A stretch of DNA of 64,000 nt, taken from Lachnospiraceae bacterium (GTDB lineage: Bacteria > Bacillota > Clostridia > Lachnospirales > Lachnospiraceae). Made by a program: the position numbers and the translations under genes. Position 1 is the stretch's first letter, and the number at the start of each line of letters is the position of its first letter. Below, piece by piece: positions 36,900 to 45,922 of the stretch. The DNA lies in assembly GCA_017626095.1 (NCBI GenBank), contig JAGAJL010000008.1, forward strand, positions 1 through 64,000, read 5' to 3'. Under the pieces are notes generated by a model that saw only the letters and a program-made list of their open reading frames with translations, was not told the DNA's origin and ran no database searches.

Positions 36900-39062
36900 T
36901 TACTTATTCAATTGCTCTGTTTTACTATATTTGGCATTAATCCGATCGATTTCTTCTTTGATGATATTTCCAAAGGTTCGTTCATCCATTTCTTGGCTCT
37001 CCATTGCAGCAACAGATTTGTCTGCAAAAGCGTCAAAAATGGCTTGTTTACTCTCTAAAGTTGACATTATCTTCTCATCAACTGTACCTTCGCACAAAAG
37101 TCTATACACAATAACATTTCTTGTTTGTCCCATGCGATAAGCCCTTGAAATAGCTTGATTCTCTATAGAGGGTTTGAATTGAGGCTCACAAAGAACCACA
37201 ACACTTGCTGATTGAATGTTTAATCCTGTTCCACCAGATTGAATTTGAGCAACAAGCACAGTTCCTGCAGGTGCTTTATCAAATTCGTCTATTATTTCCT
37301 GCCTACGTTGAGGTGTAACAGAACCGTTGATAGGATTTGTACATCTATCACCAAGCAACATTGACACCTTCCTAATCGTATCAAGAAAGAAAGAGAATAC
37401 AATCACTTTTCTCCCTTCAGATTCAGCCTCAGTCACAAGTTCTAACAAACGAGCTGCTTTAGAAGAGTCTTTCAAATCATCCACATTCCAGGAAACTCGT
37501 CTTGCTTCTGCATAGTTCTTAGATAAAACGGCTTGCTCGTAGGCAACTTCTTCGTTATGGGATAACGTGCACCATTCTTTACTTTCTATTAAATCCGGTA
37601 ACTCCGTAAGGACATCTTCTCGTTTTCGGCGATAATAAACTGGAGCAATTGCCTTTCGGAATTGTGGTGCTGCTGACATAAATGCCATTCCTTGAACCTG
37701 AGATGCAATACGCGGTTGCAAAACACGTATAAGAGAAATCATCTCATCAACTTTGTTTTCTAGCGCAGTACCAGTCATGAACAACAATCTCTCAGCGTGC
37801 AAGCTGATGTTCTTAACATTTACTGTTCTTCGTGCCTCTGGATTCTTTATATAATGCGCTTCATCAACAACCATGAGCTTAAATTTAAAGTCATCTGGCA
37901 AATTGAAATACGCTGTTGTTTCATACGTAGTAACAGCAACACCTCCACTCTTGACCCAAGATTGGAGAGCAGCTTTACGTCCTGCACCATGTATTTTGGT
38001 GACACTTAGCAAACTCATTTTTCTTATTTCGCGGCACCAGTTTGTAATAACACTTGCTGGACATACAACAACAAAATGAGTCCCGCCGGTATTGCGAAGA
38101 GATACCATGGTTGCAATTGCTTGAACAGTCTTTCCAAGACCCATCTCATCGCCTAAAAGAATTCTTTCCTGGTGGAGTGCATATTTAACTCCCCATTCTT
38201 GATATCTTCTTAATTCACAAAGGAGTCCATCTGGGAAGAAACATTCCTCTTGAATTTCTCTCGCAAGATCTTCCGGAAGTCCATACATAGCATCATCATT
38301 TCCAAGCACCCCTGGATTGATGTCTTCCAAATCATTGAAAAAACGAACCGAATTAGCTGAAAAGTCTTCCCAAGCTTCATTGCTTGAACTTCTATCAATA
38401 GTTTCTGCAATAGTAGTCTGTGCTTCTGCTTCGCGTCCATAGTTTCCTTCCAAAAGGGCAACCAGTGTATTATATGCATCTATCGCCTTCTGCTTTTTTA
38501 CTTTTGAAGAAAACAACCATTTCAAGCTTCCAGCCGCAGAATTCAGGTCTTCCTCGGCATATTCGACAGCTTGTTTATTCTTAGAAAGGAGCTGTCGGCA
38601 TTCATCAGCAACAGGTTGACTGCGACGATATTGGGATAGCGCAAGCACAAGTGCTGTGGCCTCTTTTGATCGGTTATCAGAGTTTAGCTTGATTTTAGTT
38701 TCTTGTCTTGCCTTCGATACAATATTGTTTACGATTATTTTAATTGAATATGCCGCATCCTCACTTATTCCATGAACGGAAGCAATTGAATATACTGATG
38801 CTGAAACGATATCAGCTATTGTTCTATATCCATGATCCCTTAATGCCTTTACACGAAAACCTCTTTTTTCTCGGTTAATCTCCTCAATTGGAATATCTTT
38901 GAGAACTTTCAGAACTTCCTTCGCTACCAATGCATCTGATGCCTCAATAACCTTTGCTCGATAAATTTTTACTGAGGAAGCAGCCTTATTAAGTTTTTCT
39001 ATAGTCTTTTGATGACTTTCGATTATTCGCTTCGCTTCAGTTGGACTGAATGGTCTTGCCAT
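36900..39062 (-). CDS. SNF2-family helicase-like ATPase with N-terminal helix-hairpin-helix region
   Basis: About 720 residues. The N-terminal 260 residues are helical and contain a likely helix-hairpin-helix (YRTIADIVSAS to VHGISEDAAYSIK, about 80-115). The SNF2 motor follows: GDEMGLGKTVQAIATM (motif I, near 310), VVDEAHYIKN (II), LFMTGTALENK (III), and C-terminal FSFFLDT, GTGLNIQSASVV and ISRAYRMGQT (VI). No nuclease, methylase or zinc-finger domain is fused. AGGAGGG lies just before two adjacent ATGs. Solitary SNF2 ATPases of this kind are accessory genes, often linked to defence or DNA remodelling. The divergent neighbour is an Rpn-type nuclease, but a joint function is unproven. Confidence 0.88.
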   Translation of the reverse strand: MARPFSPTEAKRIIESHQKTIEKLNKAASSVKIYRAKVIEASDALVAKEVLKVLKDIPIEEINREKRGFRVKALRDHGYRTIADIVSASVYSIASVHGISEDAAYSIKIIVNNIVSKARQETKIKLNSDNRSKEATALVLALSQYRRSQPVADECRQLLSKNKQAVEYAEEDLNSAAGSLKWLFSSKVKKQKAIDAYNTLVALLEGNYGREAEAQTTIAETIDRSSSNEAWEDFSANSVRFFNDLEDINPGVLGNDDAMYGLPEDLAREIQEECFFPDGLLCELRRYQEWGVKYALHQERILLGDEMGLGKTVQAIATMVSLRNTGGTHFVVVCPASVITNWCREIRKMSLLSVTKIHGAGRKAALQSWVKSGGVAVTTYETTAYFNLPDDFKFKLMVVDEAHYIKNPEARRTVNVKNISLHAERLLFMTGTALENKVDEMISLIRVLQPRIASQVQGMAFMSAAPQFRKAIAPVYYRRKREDVLTELPDLIESKEWCTLSHNEEVAYEQAVLSKNYAEARRVSWNVDDLKDSSKAARLLELVTEAESEGRKVIVFSFFLDTIRKVSMLLGDRCTNPINGSVTPQRRQEIIDEFDKAPAGTVLVAQIQSGGTGLNIQSASVVVLCEPQFKPSIENQAISRAYRMGQTRNVIVYRLLCEGTVDEKIMSTLESKQAIFDAFADKSVAAMESQEMDERTFGNIIKEEIDRINAKYSKTEQLNK

Positions 39063-39186
39063 CATGTCCCTCCTTGTTTTTGTTATAATTAAGATTTTAT
39101 CAAGAAAGTTTTTCCTTCTGATACTGTTTTATATAATTATGTCATATTTCTTTTATCATTGTAATATATACATACTATTTGTGTTT

Positions 39187-39253
39187 ATTATAACAGACTC
39201 TGATACTTTTTGTGAAAAAAATTCTAGACATTTTATAACTGCACTGATATAAT
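39187..39253. promoter_or_regulatory. Divergent promoters between SNF2 and Rpn genes
   Basis: Plus strand: TAGACA (39225-39230), 17 bases, TATAAT (39248-39253) toward the Rpn gene. Minus strand: TTCACA (complement of 39211-39216), 18 bases, TATAAT (complement of 39187-39192) toward the helicase gene. The two sets lie back to back in a gap of about 330 bases that holds no other recognisable feature. Confidence 0.5.
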
Positions 39254-39394
39254 CAATTCATTCTAGGAACATTTCTGACCATCTCGGTCGCAATTCCCAT
39301 GAAACAAAATATCTTATACAACCATCAAAAGACAGTTATAGTTTTTTATTATATGCCACTACTCTGTCTTCTCACAAAAGAAAGGAACACGTCT

Positions 39395-40282
39395 ATGATA
39401 GCACCTCATTTTAACTCATCTTCCAAATCAAATCAGATTATCATTACACTCGATCAGATAACCGGACCGGTACAGATTCCCATGACAAACGACTATCTAT
39501 TCCGTGCATTATTACAAAAGAATAATCATGTCTTAAAAGGGCTCATCTGCTCTCTTCTACATCTAAAACCGGAAGAAGTAATATCTGTCACGATTCTTAA
39601 TCCCATTGTACTCGGAGATTATATTGATAACAAAGATTTCGTTTTAGACATTCGCTGCCTGCTCAACGATAACACCATCATCAATCTGGAAATGCAGGTT
39701 GTTAATCAGCATAACTGGCCGGAACGATCCCTTAGTTATCTCTGCCGCTCTTTTGATAACCTTCAAAGCGGAGATGATTATATTCATGTAAAAACGGCCA
39801 TTCAGATTGGAATTCTTGATTTCACACTATTTCCGGATGCCCCGGAATTATATGCAACATACATGATGACAAATATCAGAAATCACCAAATCTACAGTAG
39901 CAAACTGCGGCTTTCTGTGCTAGACTTAACCCATATAGACCTTGCAACAAAGGAAGACCGGCTTTTTCATATTGATTATTGGGCTTCCCTCTTTAAAGCC
40001 ACAACATGGGAGGAAATTAAAATGCTTGCACAAAAAGATTCAATGATTAAAGAAGCATCCGATACGATTCTGCAGCTTTCACAGGACGAACAGATTCGCC
40101 AACGCTGTGAAGCAAGAGCCGACTATTTATTTTGGCAAAGAGTTGAGGAAGAATATAAAAAAGAACTGGAAGAAAAATATCAAAAAGTATTATCTGAAAA
40201 GCAACAATTGGAAAAAGAAAACATAGAAAACAGAGCTCGAATTAAAGAATTAGAGTCACAATTAGCTATAAATAATTCATGA
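39395..40282 (+). CDS. Rpn/PD-(D/E)XK transposase-like nuclease
   Basis: A protein of about 295 residues from the ATG at 39395, which follows GAAAGGAAC; the upstream in-frame ATG lacks a ribosome site. The PDDEXK core shows FVLDIRCLL and INLEMQVVNQ near residues 87-105, with the leading PMTNDYLFRALL block of recombination-promoting nucleases. A helical middle and a C-terminal coiled coil (YKKELEEKYQKVLSEK, about 245-295) match the family's usual 290-300 residues. Such proteins are common, multicopy and scattered in Clostridia; RecA-independent recombination is their reported activity. It lies next to a fold-back copy and a SNF2 gene. Confidence 0.85.
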   Translation: MIAPHFNSSSKSNQIIITLDQITGPVQIPMTNDYLFRALLQKNNHVLKGLICSLLHLKPEEVISVTILNPIVLGDYIDNKDFVLDIRCLLNDNTIINLEMQVVNQHNWPERSLSYLCRSFDNLQSGDDYIHVKTAIQIGILDFTLFPDAPELYATYMMTNIRNHQIYSSKLRLSVLDLTHIDLATKEDRLFHIDYWASLFKATTWEEIKMLAQKDSMIKEASDTILQLSQDEQIRQRCEARADYLFWQRVEEEYKKELEEKYQKVLSEKQQLEKENIENRARIKELESQLAINNS

Positions 40283-40309
40283 ATTTGTTAATACAGTATG
40301 TCATGTAAT

Positions 40310-40465
40310 AAGAAATATATCTTTACTCGTCGCATTTTACGCGGTTTTGTGCTTTTCTTAGTGGTATAAGAGAGCAAAAATAATGCCTGATTTCAACGGC
40401 TCGAAGACAAAGTCTGAGTTTTGAAATCAGGCATTTAATATTATTTTGATATATATTTTTTTGAA
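40310..40465. mobile_element. Fold-back element, copy D (diverged, right arm truncated)
   Basis: Retains the left arm and central hairpin of copy A: stem 40383-40396 with 40421-40434 and the loop containing GAAGACAAAGTCTGAG. Relative to copies A-C, the stem differs at two positions on each side (CCGG-type replaced by CTGA-type), all compensated so pairing stays perfect. The right arm ends soon after the core. It lies between the convergent Rpn and PilZ genes. Confidence 0.65.
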
Positions 40466-40479
40466 AACATGTATCTTTC

Positions 40480-40821
40480 TTACTGATTACTATTTACAGT
40501 TTCATAAATCTCAATTCTTGCAGCATCCATTTCCGGCATGCCGATAAAAATACCACCATATTTAAAAAAATCCTCATCTTTTTCGATGCGGACAATTTCG
40601 ACAAATGCATGAATGACTTCTTTTGTCCAAATTGTTAGATATGCTTCATAAACAGCTCCGATTTCCAATGGTACCGTACAATAAAAACCAAGTCCGGTTT
40701 TTGAAACATCGGAAACTTCTATTGCAACTTCCTGCTTTTCATCGGAATTATCCAATCTTTTTATAATAAGACGGGATGTTAATTCCAGACGTTTATTTCT
40801 TCTTCTTTCCATACCAGCCAT
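40480..40821 (-). CDS. PilZ-domain protein
   Basis: A 113-residue single-domain protein likely to bind cyclic di-GMP. The two ligand motifs are present: RRRNKR at residues 5-10 (RxxxR type) and DVSKTGLGF near 39 (D/NxSxxG), followed by the six-stranded barrel sequence. AGGAGG lies just before the ATG. There is no fused output domain, and no flagellar, cellulose or diguanylate cyclase gene nearby, so its target is unknown. It may act as a stand-alone adaptor. Confidence 0.88.
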   Translation of the reverse strand: MAGMERRRNKRLELTSRLIIKRLDNSDEKQEVAIEVSDVSKTGLGFYCTVPLEIGAVYEAYLTIWTKEVIHAFVEIVRIEKDEDFFKYGGIFIGMPEMDAARIEIYETVNSNQ

Positions 40822-40898
40822 AATTATCCTCCTAAATCACACATGACATCATACATTACATGTGTATATTTTATCGAAAAGATAAAAAAATTACAACA

Positions 40899-41936
40899 CT
40901 ATATTATAATCATGGCATCACCAAAAGAAAAGAAACGATATTTTTCTTTTACGGCAATCTCATATGCGTTTAATACATGGTCACGGCCTGCCAGAGCTGA
41001 AACCAGCATAATCAGTGTAGATTCCGGCAAATGGAAATTGGTAATCAGACCATCTAATACTTTAAACCGATAACCGGGATAGATAAAGATTTCGGTATTG
41101 TCACATCCGGGATGCACAAATCCACTCTCATCTGCTGCACTCTCAACCGTACGACAGCTTGTCGTGCCAACACAAATGATACGTCCACCATTCTTTTTGG
41201 TTTCGTTAATCAAATCGGCGGATTCTTTCGTAATCTCATAATATTCAGAATGCATATGATGATTAATCAGATTCTCTTCTTTGACCGGACGGAAGGTTCC
41301 CAGTCCAACATGTAAGGTAACCGGGGCGATTTTAACTCCCATAGCCTGAATTTGCTCTAATAACTCTTTGGTAAAATGTAAACCTGCAGTCGGTGCAGCG
41401 GCACTTCCTTCATACTTTGCATAAACCGTCTGATACCGGTTTTTATCCTGTAATTTGTGCGTAATATAAGGGGGCAACGGCATTTCACCAAGCGCATCCA
41501 GCACTTCTTCAAAAATACCTTCATATGAAAAATGAATTAAGCGGTTTCCTTCTTCCATGATATCAATAACTTCCGCTTTTAATAAACCGTCACCAAATAC
41601 GACTTTGGCCCCAATCTTCATTTTTTTACCGGGTTTTACAAGGGTTTCCCACATATCATTTTCTTTTCTCTTCAACAAAAGAACTTCAATCGTCGCACCG
41701 GTATCTTCTTTTACACCGTATAAACGTGCGGGAATAACCTTGGTATTGTTTAATACCAGACAGTCCCCCGGTCTTAAGAAAGTAGGAACTTCCTTAAAAA
41801 CATGGTGTTCTATTTCGCCCGTTTTTTTATCTAATTTCAATAATCTGGAACTACTCCGATCCTCCAGTGGGTCCTGTGCAATCAGTTCTTGTGGAAGATC
41901 AAAGTAGAAATCAGATTTTAATAATACTTGTTCCAT
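40899..41936 (-). CDS. queA: S-adenosylmethionine:tRNA ribosyltransferase-isomerase QueA
   Basis: Transfers the ribosyl part of SAM to preQ1 at the wobble base of GUN-anticodon tRNAs, making epoxyqueuosine. Length of 345 residues is normal. Conserved blocks include [40 protein letters not shown] and [13 protein letters not shown]. It begins ten bases after pheT with AAGAGG in the pheT end, so it is in the pheST operon, joining two functions that act on tRNA. tRNA-Phe is not itself a queuosine target. Confidence 0.96.
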   Translation of the reverse strand: MEQVLLKSDFYFDLPQELIAQDPLEDRSSSRLLKLDKKTGEIEHHVFKEVPTFLRPGDCLVLNNTKVIPARLYGVKEDTGATIEVLLLKRKENDMWETLVKPGKKMKIGAKVVFGDGLLKAEVIDIMEEGNRLIHFSYEGIFEEVLDALGEMPLPPYITHKLQDKNRYQTVYAKYEGSAAAPTAGLHFTKELLEQIQAMGVKIAPVTLHVGLGTFRPVKEENLINHHMHSEYYEITKESADLINETKKNGGRIICVGTTSCRTVESAADESGFVHPGCDNTEIFIYPGYRFKVLDGLITNFHLPESTLIMLVSALAGRDHVLNAYEIAVKEKYRFFSFGDAMIII

Positions 41937-41945
41937 AAAAATGAA

Positions 41946-44393
41946 TTAACCTCTTAATTCAACATCCAAATCATTCTTTAATGTGCGGCAAATCTTATCA
42001 ACGAATTTTTGAACGGAATCACCTTCAAACGGCTCTTCCTTGGGCATAAAGGTTACGGTATAAGCCATACTCTTCTTTCCTTCCGGAATACGATCGCCTT
42101 CATATACATCGAATAATTTCACTTCTTTGATATATTTATTTGCTTTGCGGATACAGTCTTCAACCTGTTTGAATGTAATTTCTTTATTCATGAGGAATGC
42201 AAGGTCGCGTTTTTCCTCAGCAAATTTTGCCAAAGGTTTAAAGGTTCTCTTTTTGCCATACCATACCGATAATGCATCCATGTCTAACTCCATGACATAT
42301 GCAGGAGTACGCATATCCAGTTCATCCTGAATATCATAAGCCACCTTACCAAAGAAACCGATATCTACTCCTTCACAAGATACACGAACAGCCTGATAAG
42401 GATGTAAAAATGATTTCTTCGTTTCTTCATATGCAAAGGTAATATCCATACTGCTTGCAATAGTCTCAGCAATGGATTTCATCGTATAGAAAGATTCTTC
42501 ATTACCGAATGTTGCAACACAAAGACGATTCTTTTCTTCCGGATACTCTGTTAAAGGTAAAGCTTTTGGAACAAAAATCTTTGCAACTTCGAATAATCTT
42601 CCGCTTAAAATACCATTCTTTTCGTTTCTGGAAACAGCATTGAGCATGGATGCAACCAATGTGGTACGCATCAATGACAAATCCTGATTAATCGGATTTA
42701 AAATTTTAATCGCATTTCTTTCCATGGCATCTTCGGGATATCTTAATAAATCCAAATCAGAAGGTGAGAAAAAAGAATAATGCATGCATTCATGAGCACC
42801 AGTCATGCAAAGTGTTTTCTTTAATGCAAGCTCTCCTTTTTGCTGTAAGTTCAAACCACCCATGGTAAGCTCTGCCGTAGGCATAAAGGACGGAACAATA
42901 TGGTCATAACCATACATACGAATAACTTCTTCCGCTACATCCGGATAACGCTCTACTTTGCTGTCTGCATTCGGAAGCATGTCTTCACGATATGCCGGAA
43001 TCTGAATGGTCAATGCATCACCGTCTACGGTAGGATTGAAATTCAGATCCTTCATAACCTTACAGATATCTTCTGTTGGTACTTCAATACCTAAAACACC
43101 GTTTACTTTTTTGATGCTGACTGTCATAGGTGTCGGTTCAATCGAATTACCGGTATTAACATCAACATGTGTAGATGAAACCTTACCTGCACCTAATTCT
43201 TCAATCAAATGAAGAGCTCGTTTCATACCTAAAACGGTAGAATATTCATCCACGCCTTTCTCATAACGGGAACTTGCATCGGAACTCTTTCCAAGACTTC
43301 TGGCAGTTTTACGCACATTGTCTCGTGCAAATTTAGCCGATTCAAATAAAACTGCTGTTGTCGTATCACGAATTTCGGAATTTAAACCACCCATAACTCC
43401 GGCTAATGCCACCGGTTTAACACCATCACAAATGACCAGATTGGCATCTGTCATACTGTATTCCTGTTCATCTAAGGTAACAATCTTTTCACCGTTCCCC
43501 GCACGTCTTACGACAATTTCATTTCCTTCCAAATAAGAGCAGTCAAATGCGTGCATCGGCTGACCGATTTCTTTTAAAACATAGTTCGTTATATCAACGA
43601 CATTGGAAATCGAACCCATTCCAACCAAGGCCAGACGACGTTTCATCCATGCCGGTGATTCTTCGATTTTTACATCATGTACATAATGAGCAGAGTATCT
43701 GGGGCATAAATCCGGTGCCTGTACCGTAACCTTAAATCCATCTTTTGTCACACCTGTTTGTGTATAATCGGTTGCAGGCATTTTTAATTCTTTGGAAAGC
43801 ATGGCAGCAACCTCTCTTGCCATACCCAGAATGCTCTGGCAGTCAGGACGATTTGCGGTTAATGCAATATCAAAAATCCACTCATCCAGTCCGGTAAGTT
43901 TTTTCACATCGGATCCGATTTCTGCATCGTCAGGTAAAACCAACAATCCATTGTACTCGGAACCGGGGTACAAATCTTCTGTAAGCCCCAATTCCACACC
44001 GGAACAAAGCATACCACAGGATTCATAACCACGTAATTTACCTTTTTTAATGGTCATAACACCTTCTACCGTCTTATGATCCTTTGCTGTCGCATAAACA
44101 CTTGCGCCAACCAGGGCCAACGGGAATTTTCCACCGGCTTTTACATTGTCTGCGCCACAGCAAACCTGCATTTTGCCATGTACTCCGGCATCCACCTGGC
44201 ATACATGTAAATGTGTTTCCGGAATCGGTTCACAGGATTCCACATAACCAACCACAATATTTGAAATATCTTTTCCTAATTCATATTTTTCTTCTACTTC
44301 AAAACCGGCGTCGAACATTTTCTTTTCTAATTCATCAACTGTTACGTCGCTAATATCAACATAGTCCTGAAGCCAACTCAATGGTAATATCAT
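41946..44393 (-). CDS. pheT: Phenylalanyl-tRNA synthetase beta subunit
   Basis: Large subunit of the alpha2-beta2 enzyme. The N-terminal tRNA-binding/EMAP-like domain (about 40-155), the B3/4 editing domain (about 210-390), the B5 domain (about 405-480) and the C-terminal ferredoxin-like anticodon-binding domain (about 720-815) are in the usual order; 815 residues is normal. It lies 13 bases after pheS on the same strand. MILPLSWLQDYVDI is the typical N-terminus. Confidence 0.97.
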   Translation of the reverse strand: MILPLSWLQDYVDISDVTVDELEKKMFDAGFEVEEKYELGKDISNIVVGYVESCEPIPETHLHVCQVDAGVHGKMQVCCGADNVKAGGKFPLALVGASVYATAKDHKTVEGVMTIKKGKLRGYESCGMLCSGVELGLTEDLYPGSEYNGLLVLPDDAEIGSDVKKLTGLDEWIFDIALTANRPDCQSILGMAREVAAMLSKELKMPATDYTQTGVTKDGFKVTVQAPDLCPRYSAHYVHDVKIEESPAWMKRRLALVGMGSISNVVDITNYVLKEIGQPMHAFDCSYLEGNEIVVRRAGNGEKIVTLDEQEYSMTDANLVICDGVKPVALAGVMGGLNSEIRDTTTAVLFESAKFARDNVRKTARSLGKSSDASSRYEKGVDEYSTVLGMKRALHLIEELGAGKVSSTHVDVNTGNSIEPTPMTVSIKKVNGVLGIEVPTEDICKVMKDLNFNPTVDGDALTIQIPAYREDMLPNADSKVERYPDVAEEVIRMYGYDHIVPSFMPTAELTMGGLNLQQKGELALKKTLCMTGAHECMHYSFFSPSDLDLLRYPEDAMERNAIKILNPINQDLSLMRTTLVASMLNAVSRNEKNGILSGRLFEVAKIFVPKALPLTEYPEEKNRLCVATFGNEESFYTMKSIAETIASSMDITFAYEETKKSFLHPYQAVRVSCEGVDIGFFGKVAYDIQDELDMRTPAYVMELDMDALSVWYGKKRTFKPLAKFAEEKRDLAFLMNKEITFKQVEDCIRKANKYIKEVKLFDVYEGDRIPEGKKSMAYTVTFMPKEEPFEGDSVQKFVDKICRTLKNDLDVELRG

Positions 44394-44406
44394 AATCTGC
44401 CTCCGT

Positions 44407-45444
44407 TTATTTTTCTGTAATCTGTTCTAATACTCTGATATCAGAATTGAATAATAATTTAATATTGTTAATACCGTATTTCAACATAGCAGTACGCTCA
44501 ATACCAATACCAAAAGCAAATCCACTATATTCTTCGGAATCAATTCCACAGTTTTCCAATACCTGTTTATTCACAACACCGGCACCTAATATTTCAATCC
44601 AACCGGTGCCCTTACATAAACTACATCCTTTTCCGCCACATTCAAAACAACTGCAGTCTACTTCTACAGAAGGCTCTGTAAAAGGGAAATAAGAAGGTCT
44701 TAATCTCGTTGTGGTATCTTCCCCGTAAATTTTTTTTACGAACACATCGAGCATTCCTTTTAAGTCACCTAAGGTAATTCCTTTATCAACGACAAGGCCT
44801 TCCATCTGGCTAAACATCGGAGAATGCGTTGCATCATCGTCTGATCGGAAAACTTTACCGGGGGATAAAATCTTAATCGGCGGCTGTTTTTTCTCCATTA
44901 CGTGAATCTGACCTGCAGAAGTCTGTGTACGAAGTAAAAATTCAGGGGATAAATAGAAGGTATCCTGCATATCCCTTGCCGGATGATCCTGCGGTGTATT
45001 TAAAGCTGTGAAGTTATAATAATCTGTCTCAATTTCACTACCTTCATAAATTTCAAATCCCATACCGGCAAAAATGTCGATCAACTGATTGCGAACCAGG
45101 GTAACCGGATGAAGATTGCCAATCTTTTGCGGTTCTGCAGGAATAGACAAATCAATTTTTTCTTTTTCGTATCGGTGCTGAAGTTCCAATGCTTTCATTT
45201 TTTCTTCCATTTCAGCAAAACGACCCAAAGCCCATTCTTTCAATTCATTGACGCTTTTTCCATAGCCTGCTCTTTCTTCCGGAGCAAGATTACGCATTTC
45301 CTTCATCAATTCACTGATTTTACTCTTTTTACCTTCCAGATAAACATTTTTGAATTCATAGAGCTCTTTTGAATTTTTCAAAACATTCAGCTCTGTTTCA
45401 ATCTTTGCTTTTAATTCAGCAAGATTGCCAGTTAAGTTTTCCAT
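44407..45444 (-). CDS. pheS: Phenylalanyl-tRNA synthetase alpha subunit
   Basis: Catalytic subunit, 345 residues. An N-terminal coiled coil for tRNA binding is followed by the class II core: [30 protein letters not shown], the Phe-site [11 protein letters not shown], and motif 3 [17 protein letters not shown] near the C-terminus. AGAGG precedes the ATG. A T-box leader upstream places pheST-queA under control of uncharged tRNA-Phe. Confidence 0.97.
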   Translation of the reverse strand: MENLTGNLAELKAKIETELNVLKNSKELYEFKNVYLEGKKSKISELMKEMRNLAPEERAGYGKSVNELKEWALGRFAEMEEKMKALELQHRYEKEKIDLSIPAEPQKIGNLHPVTLVRNQLIDIFAGMGFEIYEGSEIETDYYNFTALNTPQDHPARDMQDTFYLSPEFLLRTQTSAGQIHVMEKKQPPIKILSPGKVFRSDDDATHSPMFSQMEGLVVDKGITLGDLKGMLDVFVKKIYGEDTTTRLRPSYFPFTEPSVEVDCSCFECGGKGCSLCKGTGWIEILGAGVVNKQVLENCGIDSEEYSGFAFGIGIERTAMLKYGINNIKLLFNSDIRVLEQITEK

Positions 45445-45501
45445 GCTCTTACCTCTTTCTATTATATTTTAAAATGCATTATGCAATTTCATATCATGTT
45501 T

Positions 45502-45534
45502 GCAAATGTAATTGTGTAAGCACATTACATTTTC
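45502..45534. repeat. Short hairpin related to that at 31.66 kb
   Basis: GCAAATGTAAT (45502-45512) pairs with ATTACATTTTC (45524-45534) around a loop containing GTAAGCACA. It aligns with the 31656-31692 hairpin, and a C/G pair there is a T/A pair here, so stem pairing is kept. It lies in the pheS leader between the T-box terminator and pheS. Confidence 0.4.
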
Positions 45535-45612
45535 CTCGTCGCCATAATCATTCAGACTACACTTAATTGATACATTCTTTGTATAACCACTTCCATTTCA
45601 CTACATAAAAAA

Positions 45613-45875
45613 TCCCATAGCACAAAACATGCTATGGGACGAAATATTCCGCGGTACCACCCAAGTTCCCGGAAACCGGGCACTCAAAACTCGATTAACG
45701 CTCGAACACGTTGTCTTCTACTACTGTGAGTACATTCAAAGACAAAGCTCAGATGGGAAATTCATTTTTTACGAGAACCGAAGGAAGCTTTCAGCCGGTG
45801 GCTTCCTCTCTCTGCCGGTGTATAAAAAACTACTGTGCATCTTCATCGCTTTTTATAAATTTGATTTATATAACA
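45613..45875 (-). promoter_or_regulatory. T-box leader of pheST-queA
   Basis: The minus strand carries the invariant T-box GGGTGGTACCGCGG (complement of 45649-45662), followed by a 12-bp terminator stem at 45613-45639 with a T-run. The antiterminator can form by pairing the T-box bulge with uncharged tRNA. Upstream is a long stem I region with a TTC triplet near 45755-45765, consistent with a Phe specifier. The downstream pheS gene supports this reading. Specifier placement was judged by eye. Confidence 0.9.
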
Positions 45876-45880
45876 CATTC

Positions 45881-45909
45881 ATTCTAATAATTCTATGAAA
45901 AAAAGTCAA
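45881..45909 (-). promoter_or_regulatory. Promoter of the pheS T-box transcript
   Basis: Minus-strand TTGACT (complement of 45904-45909), 17 bases, TAGAAT (complement of 45881-45886). It begins 14 bases after the stop codon of the upstream membrane-protein gene, so the T-box RNA starts near 45875. Confidence 0.65.
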
Positions 45910-45922
45910 GTTGCTTTTATTC

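Noticed and set aside
39064-39252. Plus-strand frame of 62 codons between the SNF2 and Rpn genes
   Set aside because: Phe/Ile-rich AT-rich noise without a ribosome site and overlapping the divergent promoters.
45629-45898. Plus-strand frame of 89 codons
   Set aside because: It is the antisense of the pheS T-box leader, whose motifs explain the sequence.
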